Source of the DNA: Thermoplasmatales archaeon | GTDB taxonomy: Archaea > Thermoplasmatota > Thermoplasmata > Thermoplasmatales > GCA-001856825 | DNA: 64,000 nucleotides | NCBI GenBank assembly: GCA_026127935.1 | Contig: JAJSLL010000006.1 | Coordinates: 30,132-94,131 of the forward strand | Reading direction: 5' to 3' | In this document: positions 19,798 to 28,540 of the stretch, one piece after another | How positions within the stretch are numbered: position 1 is the first letter of the stretch | Layout: every line of letters starts with the position of its first letter | Made by a program: the position numbers and the translations under genes | Notes under the pieces: generated by a model | What the model was told of the DNA's origin: nothing | Database searches by the model: none | Seen by the model: the letters and a program-made list of their open reading frames with translations, nothing else

Positions 19798-20682
19798 ATG
19801 GTAGTCTACTCGCCTCATAAGGTGATCCTGTTCGGCGAGCACGCGGTAGTGTACGGTTACCCAGCACTGTCCGCGACGGTCGATCTCTTTGCAAAGATCT
19901 ATTTGATCCCGAGCAGGAGTGGACTCCAGTACACGCCATTTGTACAGAGGACGTTATCATTTCTGGGCCTGAATAATGTCTATGTCAAGGTCGAGACCAA
20001 CGTACCGTCGGGTTCGGGTCTTGGAACTTCTTCGATGATCATTTCTGGAATATTGTTGAGTGAGAAGGATTATCAAAAAGAAGCATTGGCAAACGAAGCT
20101 TTCCGGATTGAATATGAAACCCAAGGTCTCGGTTCTCCGATTGACACGACCACTATCTCTGCCGGCGGGTTCGTTTTAACAAATGGGAGAGACGGAGTAC
20201 CGCTGTGGAAGATAGAAAGAAATGGAATATCCTGGAACTTTTCCAGCATTCCAACGAGAAACCTGGAAATGGTAATCGTGTATTCAGGTTCAAAGGGTTC
20301 CACCCGAGAACAGGTTGCGAAGGTCAAAAAGTTCTATGAGAGAGGTTCGTTAGCAAAGGACATCATGAAGAGGATCGGGAACATAACAGAAGAAGGGGTG
20401 AGGGCTGTTATGAAGAGTGATGTCGCGAAGATAGGTGAACTGATGATTGAGAATCATTCCGAACTCAAGATATTCGGCATATCAACTGATCCGATAGAGA
20501 AGATAGTTTCAATCGGAAGAGAATATGGATACGGTTCAAAGTTGACGGGAGCAGGGGGAGGAGGTGCGGTAATCATAATACCGAGAGACAAAGAAAAATT
20601 AATGAAGAAATTAAAGGAATTGAATGTGATTGTTTTTGATACCTCTACCACAGGCGCTGGGATATTCAAGAGATCCGAGTGA
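19798..20682 (+). CDS. Mevalonate kinase (GHMP kinase family)
   Basis: PHKVILFGEHAVVYGYPALSATVD, VPSGSGLGTSSM, SPIDTTTISAGGFV, KLTGAGGGGAVI. Confidence 0.85.
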   Translation: MVVYSPHKVILFGEHAVVYGYPALSATVDLFAKIYLIPSRSGLQYTPFVQRTLSFLGLNNVYVKVETNVPSGSGLGTSSMIISGILLSEKDYQKEALANEAFRIEYETQGLGSPIDTTTISAGGFVLTNGRDGVPLWKIERNGISWNFSSIPTRNLEMVIVYSGSKGSTREQVAKVKKFYERGSLAKDIMKRIGNITEEGVRAVMKSDVAKIGELMIENHSELKIFGISTDPIEKIVSIGREYGYGSKLTGAGGGGAVIIIPRDKEKLMKKLKELNVIVFDTSTTGAGIFKRSE

Positions 20683-23600
20683 CTGAAACAACTTGGTCAC
20701 CGTCATCCAATTCTATGAGCTTAACTCCCTGTGCATTTCTTCCTTTCTGAGGTATCGATGCCACAGAAGTCCTGATCGTTTTCCCATTCCTTGTTATTAT
20801 GAGAAGTTCGTTCTTCTCGTCTATTGATGAAACGTACATCGGTCTTCCCGTTCTTTCAGTGACTTTAATCGCTCTCATACCTTTCGCTCCGCGATGCCTC
20901 ATCGAAAAGTCCTCAACACTCACTCTCTTCCCGAGTCCTTTTTCAGCGATCACAATCAACTCTTCGGTTATCACAGTGGCGTCGCTCGCGACCTTGTTGT
21001 CTCCCTTGAATCTTATTCCTGTGACACCTGATGCGGGTCTACCCATCGATCTGAACTCTTTCTCTTCTACAAGCACCAGTCTGCCGTCAGTTGATAGCAG
21101 GGCAATCTTTTCATCACCAGTTGTAACGAAAACATCCTTCAGCAGATCTCCCGGTCTCAATTTCAAAGCGATTAGACCGTTGGACCGGATGTTCATGTAT
21201 TGAGATATTTCGGTTTTCTTCACTCTTCCCTTTTCGGTGACGAACAGGAGATATTTCTTCCCTTCTCCTGCCTTTTCCGTCATGATGAAAACTATTCTCC
21301 CTTTCATGTTCTCGAAGATCGCAGAGATCAGCTTTGCCCTGGATCTCCTCTCACCCTTGGGAATGCTATATGCCTTCATCTGGAACACTTTGCCAGTATC
21401 CGAGAAAAAGAACACCCTGTCGTGGGAATCGCAGGATATTAACTGTTTTACCTCGCTCTCCGAAGTTCCAGTGTAGACTCCTTTTCCTCCCCTCTTTTGT
21501 GCAGAAAAAGTGTCTGCTTCTATGCGGCTTATCCTGTTGTCTTCCGTAAGAACGATTGTATCGACTTCGTGCGGAATCAGTTCTTCATCAGTGGTCTCTA
21601 CGTACGAATCAGTTATCTCAGTCTTTCTAGAGTCCCCGTATTTTTCCTTGATCTCTTCCAATTCTTCCACTATCAGATCCCATCTCAGTTCTTCGTTCTT
21701 GAGCAAGTCGTTGTAGTGTTTTATGTTATCTTCGATCTCCTTCATTTCTTTCTTGAGGTCTGCAATTTCCATTCCCGTCAGCTTTTGCAGTCTTGTTTCA
21801 AGGATTGCATTTGCCTGCAAGTCATCTAAAGAAAACTGTTTCTTCAGTTTCTCCCTGGCGTCCTTAACCTCTTTGGATGACCTGATCAATTTGATCGTTA
21901 AATCAATGGCATCAAGTGCCTTGATAAGTGCTTCCAGAATGTGTTCCCTTTCCCTTGCTTTTTTCAGGAAGAATTCTGTCCTTCTTCTTACTACCAGTTC
22001 TCTATGGTTCAGGTATTCCCACATTATTTCTCTGAGACCCAAGGTTCTGGGTACGTTGTTGACTAGGACCAGGTTGATGATCCCATACGAGATCTGTGCC
22101 TGAGTGTGCTCATATATCTGGTTGAGGGTGACCTCTGGACTGAAGTCGTTCTTGACCTTAATCACCATTCTTATTCCGTCTTTATTGCTTTCATCCTTTA
22201 TGTTCGAAATACCCTGAATGACTCCTTCTTTTGAAAGCTCAGCCATTTTGATTAGGAGTTCAGACTTGTTTACTTCGTACGGTACTTCTGAGAACACTAT
22301 TTCGTTCTTTTCGATTTCCGCCCTTGCCCTCAGATCTATTTTTCCTCTTCCTGTCCTGTATGCGTCTATGATTCCCTTCCTGCCGAGTATCACACCACCA
22401 GTCGGGAAATCCGGTCCACTCACAATCTTGATCAAATCTTCCACAGGTGCATCTTTGTTCTTTATCAGATGGATCAAGCCGTCTATTATCTCATTCAGGT
22501 TGTGTGGAGGCATATTAGTTGCCATTCCCACAGCAATTCCAGACGTCCCATTCAGAAGAATGTTCGGAATCTTGGACGGAAGATAAAGAGGCTCTTTCAA
22601 TGTTCCGTCAAATGTCAGTGAAAAATCCACTGTATCATATTCTATATCTGCGAGTACTTCGTTGGAAATCTTTTCCAGACGTGCTTCTGTATATCTCATA
22701 GCCGCTGGAGGGTCTCCATCTATTGAGTTGTGTACGAATATTCCTGCCGAGAGGGCGAAGTTGTGAATATTGTCGATAGAAATATCATAAACATCCTCCG
22801 TCTCCGGCAGATATCTGACTGAACTGACTTTATGATTGTTGAACTTGGATTCGACTACGATCCCATTAGAATTGTCAGTATTGACCAGTGCCATCTCTGG
22901 TTGCAGTCCTTCAAAATATGGATAAGACAGGGATAGGTCACTCACTCCGTGTTTCAATTTCCACTCTTCTAAAAGTGCGCTGGAAAACTGCCATTCTTTA
23001 TCCGAGGGCTGATATATCATCTCACTACCCTCTGGTTTCTCGCTATCTATTCCATCGTCCACTCTCGTGTAGAGAGGCATCAGGGAATCCCCCTGCTGCA
23101 GATTCCTTGCCTGTCTGTATGTTCCGTCTCTCAAAAGGTATCTATGGTCTGGAGTACACCTTATCTTCTCTCCATTGTCGATTGTGACTTCGACCAATTC
23201 TGCATTCCGTTTGGTGACTCTCGGATTCCTGATTTCAGCAACTTCTATCCTGTCTCCCTCTTGGTTAAATCCAAAGGTCCAGTTTCTTTTCCCTTCCCTA
23301 TCCTCCTGGATAAGTTGCTCGAAGTCCAGATCTCTTCCGTCCGTCAATCTGATTTTTGTATCTCTGGTGAAACAACCGAAGTTCCCCTGGCCGTCGATCA
23401 GCGGATACCTCAGGGAGTATTCCTGACCCATTCTTACGAGCGAAGAATATATCGCCGAGTCTCCGTGGGGATGGTACTTACCCATAACCTCTCCGACAAT
23501 TCTGGCGGATTTCCTGTATGGCTTGTCGAAGGTCACTCCCATCTCGTACATCGAGTAAAGGATACGCCTCTGCACTGGTTTCAGTCCGTCCTTAACGTCT

Positions 23601-23686
23601 GGTATAGCCCTCGAGAGGATCACGCTCATCGCGTAATCCAGATAGGAACTCTTCATTTCCTTTTCAATTGCTCTGTTCTCAATCAT
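20666..23686 (-). CDS. gyrA: DNA gyrase subunit A precursor containing an intein
   Basis: N-extein [37 protein letters not shown]...[11 protein letters not shown]; C-extein [17 protein letters not shown] with the catalytic Tyr; C-terminal beta-pinwheel repeats. Confidence 0.96.
   Translation of the reverse strand: [1006 protein letters not shown]
22727..23374 (-). other. Mini-intein in GyrA (216 codons, Cys1...His-Asn/Ser+1), no intact homing endonuclease
   Basis: Block A [13 protein letters not shown]; block B [18 protein letters not shown]; block F [14 protein letters not shown]; block G GIFVHN followed by S of the C-extein. Extein junction [20 protein letters not shown]. No LAGLIDADG or intact HNH motif between blocks B and F. 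Confidence 0.95.
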
Positions 23687-23691
23687 CTAAA

Positions 23692-25686
23692 TCACACATC
23701 TATGTTCTGAGCTTCATTTGCGTGGGTGATTATGTAATCCCTTCTTGGTTCAACTTCCTCACCCATTAGCAAGGTGAATAGCGCATCTGATTGCTGGGCG
23801 TCTTCAATTTGGACCCTTACGAGTTTTCTCGTCTCCGGATTCATCGCAGTTTCCCAGAGCTGATCTGGATTCATTTCTCCCAATCCTTTGAACCTCTGTA
23901 CGATCGGATTAGACAGCTGTTTGATCAGGGCATCCTTTGCTTTCTCTGTATATACGTAGTTGACATTTGTTCCCTTTTGGACTCTGAAGAGCGGTACCAC
24001 CGCAATATACACGTGACCATTGACAATGAGGTCCTTCAAATATCTGTAGAAGAGAGTGAGCAAGAGCGTCCTGATGTGACTTCCGTCCACATCGGCATCA
24101 GTCATGAAAATGATCTTGCCATATCTTAGCTTCTTGGGATCATACGGATCGTTTGGTCCCATATTTATGGCAGAAAAGAGGTTCTTAACCTCGTTGTTTT
24201 TGAGTAGTTTATCCCATGCGGCTTTCTCAACGTTGAGTATTTTCCCTCTGAGTGGAAGGATAGCCTGGTAGGATCTATCCCTTCCCTGCTTGGCAGGTCC
24301 TGCAGCCGAGTCCCCTTCTACAATATATAGTTCAGTTTTTTCAGGATCTTCCAGTGTGCAATCGGCGAGTTTCCCCGGCAAAGTTGCGTAGAGAGATGAT
24401 TTTGACCTGACCATTTCCCTCGCATTTCTTGCCGCCTCCCTCGCTTCAGCAGCTTGGTATGCCTTCTTGCAAATTATTTCTGAAACTCTCGGATGGTCTT
24501 CAAAGTAGAGTTTAAGGTGCTCAGCAACACCACTAAAGACCATTCCCTTCACGTTACTGTTTCCGAGCTTCTCCTTCGTCTGCCCTTCGAATTGGGGTTC
24601 AGGAATCTTGACGCTTATCACCGCTGTAAGCCCCTCTCTCACATCTTCTCCAGTGAAGAAATTCTCGTCTTCGATTATCTCCTGCCTCTTGGCCTCATCA
24701 TTCAGGACCTTTGTAAGTGCCCCTTTGAATCCCGATACGTGCGACCCTCCCTCCCTAGTGTTGATGTCGTTGGCAAATGCCAACAGATTCTCGCTTACTG
24801 ATTCATTGTACTGGATAGCAAATTCGATGTACGTACTTGGTATATTAGAGTCTTCCTTGGAATCATCTCCGGTTTTGTTATTTCGCGTTATGTCTTTCAT
24901 TTCACCGTTGAACTTGATCATCCCGTAGATAACGTCTTCGTGAAGTGTCTTCTTCCCCTTGTTCATGTTTCTGACCATCTCTTCAATTCCACCCTGATGC
25001 TGGAAGGTGGTAATTGTACCATTCCAGTCGAGCGTGATGGTCAGGCCCTTGTTCAAATAAGATAGTTCCTCAATTCTACCTCTTACCGTTTCTAGCGAAT
25101 ACTCAGAAGTCTCCATTATCGTTTCATCCGGTTCAAAACTTATGAGAGTGCCAGTAGGAGATGTGAAATGAAAATTGGTGGATATTGCGCGAGTCCAGCT
25201 AGGTATCCCGTCTGAAATCTTCCCCACTCTTTCAACTTGAGTTAACTTCTCTCCCTTTGAATATCCTTGATGATATACAAATCCATCCCTCTTCACAAAG
25301 ACTTCAAATGTCGAAGATAGAGCGTTCACCACGTGCATTCCCACCCCGTGAAGTCCCCCCGAAACCTTGTAAGCCTTCTGCTCAAACTTGCCTCCCGAAT
25401 GAAGTTCCGTGAGCACGATTTCCAATGCCGGCTTGTTGTATTTTGGATGAATATCAACAGGTATGCCTCTTGCATCGTCTTCTATAGTGACCGTTTTCCC
25501 CTTCACGGTGACCCAGATATTCTTACAAAATCCCCCCATCGCTTCGTCTATGCTATTGTCCAAAATTTCTTGAAGGAGTTGGTGTAGACCACGAGAATCA
25601 GTACTGCCAATGTACATGGCTGGCCTCTTTCTTACCGCCTTGAGTCCTTCAAGGACAATTATGTCCTTCGCTGTATAGTCTTCCAT
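23692..25686 (-). CDS. gyrB: DNA gyrase subunit B
   Basis: GLKAVRKRPAMYIGSTDSRGLHQLLQEILDNSIDEA; VEGDSAAGPAKQGRDRSYQAILPLRGKILNVEKA; MTDADVDGSHIRTLLLTLFYR; QRFKGLGEMNPDQLWETAMNP. Confidence 0.97.
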   Translation of the reverse strand: MEDYTAKDIIVLEGLKAVRKRPAMYIGSTDSRGLHQLLQEILDNSIDEAMGGFCKNIWVTVKGKTVTIEDDARGIPVDIHPKYNKPALEIVLTELHSGGKFEQKAYKVSGGLHGVGMHVVNALSSTFEVFVKRDGFVYHQGYSKGEKLTQVERVGKISDGIPSWTRAISTNFHFTSPTGTLISFEPDETIMETSEYSLETVRGRIEELSYLNKGLTITLDWNGTITTFQHQGGIEEMVRNMNKGKKTLHEDVIYGMIKFNGEMKDITRNNKTGDDSKEDSNIPSTYIEFAIQYNESVSENLLAFANDINTREGGSHVSGFKGALTKVLNDEAKRQEIIEDENFFTGEDVREGLTAVISVKIPEPQFEGQTKEKLGNSNVKGMVFSGVAEHLKLYFEDHPRVSEIICKKAYQAAEAREAARNAREMVRSKSSLYATLPGKLADCTLEDPEKTELYIVEGDSAAGPAKQGRDRSYQAILPLRGKILNVEKAAWDKLLKNNEVKNLFSAINMGPNDPYDPKKLRYGKIIFMTDADVDGSHIRTLLLTLFYRYLKDLIVNGHVYIAVVPLFRVQKGTNVNYVYTEKAKDALIKQLSNPIVQRFKGLGEMNPDQLWETAMNPETRKLVRVQIEDAQQSDALFTLLMGEEVEPRRDYIITHANEAQNIDV

Positions 25687-25763
25687 AACCTCTTAAACCT
25701 ATACGTTTAACGCATATATATTGATTTGCAATTGGAATCTTCTTGTGCCATTGCAAGTCAAGA

Positions 25764-26444
25764 TTATTGGATATTTTTTGATTTACATTTAACTAAAATT
25801 ATAATAAATTCTCTTCTATTAAATCTATTGTTTTGTATATTTATATTATAATCTATATCAAATATTTTACTTACCTTAAATAGGTTGTCGTTGGAGAATT
25901 CGTCCCTTTGAAAGTAGTGTGTCTGGATCCTATTGCCTCTTAGGAATGTAGCTTCCTCAGTTTCCTGCCCTTTTCCGTACCTAAAATCCAGCCTTGAGAA
26001 CACCCTAATGATTACCCTGCCGTCTTCATTCAAGACTCTTCCAGCCTCCTCAAGAGCTTGGCTCCTCTCCTTGGCTGAGAGATGGTCTAGAGAGTGGATG
26101 AAAAGAATGTTTGAAAACGAATTGCTCTTGAATGGGAGCTGAACCATATCGCCCAGGACCTTAATCTTGCCTCTGTACAATGATAAGGCAAAAACGGAAA
26201 AATCGAGTCCTATCAGATTTTCAATGACGGGAGCTCCCTTACCGGTCCCACATCCGTTATCCAGCGTCATACCTGGAACGAGTATATCATCAAAAATGTC
26301 CTTTTCCTTAAGTTCCCCTCTCCACAGGTTTCCCCTCATTCTATACTCTCTGTTCCACGATTTTCTTTGGTCGTGACGCATAAATCCTGTTAATATAGCA
26401 GTTATGTATTTCGATTTATGGTAGAGCGGGACATCATAGAACAC
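25764..26444 (-). CDS. SAM-dependent methyltransferase (class I-like)
   Basis: MTLDNGCGTGKGAPVIENLIGLDFSVFALSLYR...DMVQLPFKSNSFSNILFIHSLDHLS; AT-rich divergent 3' end. Confidence 0.7.
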   Translation of the reverse strand: MFYDVPLYHKSKYITAILTGFMRHDQRKSWNREYRMRGNLWRGELKEKDIFDDILVPGMTLDNGCGTGKGAPVIENLIGLDFSVFALSLYRGKIKVLGDMVQLPFKSNSFSNILFIHSLDHLSAKERSQALEEAGRVLNEDGRVIIRVFSRLDFRYGKGQETEEATFLRGNRIQTHYFQRDEFSNDNLFKVSKIFDIDYNINIQNNRFNRREFIIILVKCKSKNIQ

Positions 26445-26816
26445 CTCGTAAACAGAGACCCTTTTGCAAACAGTATTGGGATCAAATCGAGGATTCTAGA
26501 AGAAGGTAAGGCCGAATGTACACTAAATCTGGAAGAAAAACACATGAGGTTAGGACACATAGTCAATGGCGGTGTCATTTGCGCTCTGGTAGACATGGCC
26601 GGAGGAACTGCGGTTCTCTCTATTAGTAAGAAAAATCAGGTGACTACAAACTTAGATATCAATTTCCTGCGCCCAATCGCTAAATCACCAGCAAGGGCGG
26701 TTGGGGAAATAGTCAAAAAAGGTAGGAACATATGTGTAGTTAAGATAGAGGTTTTCGACGGGGAGGGCAAATTATGCGCATATGCAACAGGTTCTTGGTA
26801 CATTTTCAACGACTAA
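26418..26816 (+). CDS. PaaI-type hotdog-fold thioesterase
   Basis: HMRLGHIVNGGVICALVDMAGGTAVLSI...TTNLDINFLRPI. Confidence 0.88.
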   Translation: MVERDIIEHLVNRDPFANSIGIKSRILEEGKAECTLNLEEKHMRLGHIVNGGVICALVDMAGGTAVLSISKKNQVTTNLDINFLRPIAKSPARAVGEIVKKGRNICVVKIEVFDGEGKLCAYATGSWYIFND

Positions 26817-26826
26817 GTATTTAACC

Positions 26827-26844
26827 TCCGAACTCATGTTCGGA
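26827..26844 (+). promoter_or_regulatory. Perfect inverted repeat TCCGAAC-TCAT-GTTCGGA just upstream of the permease GTG start
   Basis: Seven-bp arms with a 4-nt loop, ending 1 nt before the GTG at 26846. Confidence 0.4.
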
Positions 26845-26845
26845 A

Positions 26846-28195
26846 GTGACCCTGGAAAGAGTCGGTATAGAAAGAATTCCAACAGAATCTAGACAGGGGA
26901 AACCAGGATCACTCTTCAATCTGTGGTTCGCAGCTAACCTAACAATTGCTGATTTTGCACTCGGTTTCATCCCGATATCCCTGGGTATGAATTTTCTGAG
27001 TTCTCTAATCTCTATCATCATAGGAAATATCCTGGGGGCTGCGGTGGTTGGATTTTCAGCAATAATGGGACCAAGAACTGGCTATCCACAGATGATGGGC
27101 ACAACCAATTCAATGGGCAGGCGTATAATGAGGTTATTCGGAGTTGTCAATCTTTCAAACACTGTTGGATGGTTCGTCGTTAACAATATACTCAGTGTCT
27201 TGGCCCTCTATCTCATCTTCGGCACTACTTATCTTCTCTTGATTCCACTCTTCGTGTTGATAGTTTATGTGGTAGCTTACCTCGGTCATAATTACATTCA
27301 CCGTGTCGAAAGAATTCTTTCTTACGTGTTGGGAGCGCTCTTCGTTATCATCCTTGCAAAGGTGTTATTTTTCAGTCCACTTCAAATGACATCTATGTCT
27401 AGACTTTCTCTCTCCTCAGTCAGCCTAGACATATCATTCTTCGGAATGATTGCTTTCACCTACAGCTACCTTATGAGCTGGGGGCCATATGCGTCCGATT
27501 ATTCCCGATACCTGCCAAACAACATATCCCTCAAGAAAGTATTCTTCAACACGTTTCTTGGATCGCTAATTTCAGCTACTTTCGTCGAAATTGTGGCTCT
27601 GATCATTTCATTCATCACTCTCAGCGGTTCATCAATCTCTGCCCTAAAGGATGTATCCGGCACTCTGTATCCCCTATCACTTGTGACAATTGCCCTGGGT
27701 GGAATTGCTGCTAATGTTCTGAATCTATACTCCGCGTCCCTATCTGGACTGGTTGGTGGAATCAAGATTAGCAGGACAAGGTTTGTTGGAATTGTCGCAA
27801 TAGTAGGCGCAGTGTTATCAATGCTCTTTTACAATGGATTTTACAACTTCTTCGAATCGTTCCTGTTGGTGCTCGATTACTGGATCTCTCCATGGGTCGC
27901 CATACTCATCATCGACTTCGTGATCTTGAAGAAACAGAAACTCAACTTTGAAAAGAAATACAATTGGAATGGAGTTCTTGCATACGCCATTGGACTGGCA
28001 GTTTCAATACCCTTCATGAATATTTATCTGGGAAGTTTCAACTACACATTCATATTTTCAAAATTCCTTGGAGGAATAGACATTAGTTACTTCATAGGTT
28101 TCGTGGTCGCCGGTCTTGTTTATTACTTGACTGAATCGAGACAAAGGTCTTCCTCATCCAGGCTAAGGGTCCCTAACTCAAAATCTGCCCCTTAA
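26846..28195 (+). CDS. NCS1 family purine/cytosine/allantoin-type permease
   Basis: 449 aa, about 12 TM; LWFAANLTIADFALGFIPISLGMNFL; GPRTGYPQMMGTTNSMGRR; WGPYASDYSRYLP. Confidence 0.88.
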   Translation: MTLERVGIERIPTESRQGKPGSLFNLWFAANLTIADFALGFIPISLGMNFLSSLISIIIGNILGAAVVGFSAIMGPRTGYPQMMGTTNSMGRRIMRLFGVVNLSNTVGWFVVNNILSVLALYLIFGTTYLLLIPLFVLIVYVVAYLGHNYIHRVERILSYVLGALFVIILAKVLFFSPLQMTSMSRLSLSSVSLDISFFGMIAFTYSYLMSWGPYASDYSRYLPNNISLKKVFFNTFLGSLISATFVEIVALIISFITLSGSSISALKDVSGTLYPLSLVTIALGGIAANVLNLYSASLSGLVGGIKISRTRFVGIVAIVGAVLSMLFYNGFYNFFESFLLVLDYWISPWVAILIIDFVILKKQKLNFEKKYNWNGVLAYAIGLAVSIPFMNIYLGSFNYTFIFSKFLGGIDISYFIGFVVAGLVYYLTESRQRSSSSRLRVPNSKSAP

Positions 28196-28540
28196 TTCTG
28201 CAACTTCGTATGTACGCACATTTTGTCAGATCGAGATGACCTTAGAAGATTCCTTAACATTCTGCCAATTATATGGGACTTCATTCTTCCCTTTCCTAGG
28301 TATGAGGCCAGCTTGCATGCTGACACTATAGGCAAATTATTTTTTTGTTTTGGTTTAAAAGTTTGATAAATATACTTATTTCATATTCTTAACTCTTTAA
28401 AAACTACCGAATCCGTAGATCACGAAAGTCAACGTAAAGTGGGAAAAAATGTAATTTTTGCCGTACTGATACAGACGCACTTTAACAGTATCCCTTATTT
28501 TTAACAAATCTTTAAATAATGAGGATAGTTTTAGAGGCTG

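Noticed and set aside
20799-23710. Multiple plus-strand ORFs (80-188 aa) opposite gyrA
   Set aside because: Antisense to well-supported gyrA; Ser/Leu/Phe-rich shadow translations.
23144-23710. 188-aa ORF opposite the intein as a homing endonuclease gene
   Set aside because: No LAGLIDADG, HNH or GIY-YIG motif; simple antisense of GyrA and the intein N-terminal region.
28201-28340. C/D-box sRNA (GAGATGACC ... CTGA)
   Set aside because: Box-like strings present, but spacing and terminal stem are not convincing.
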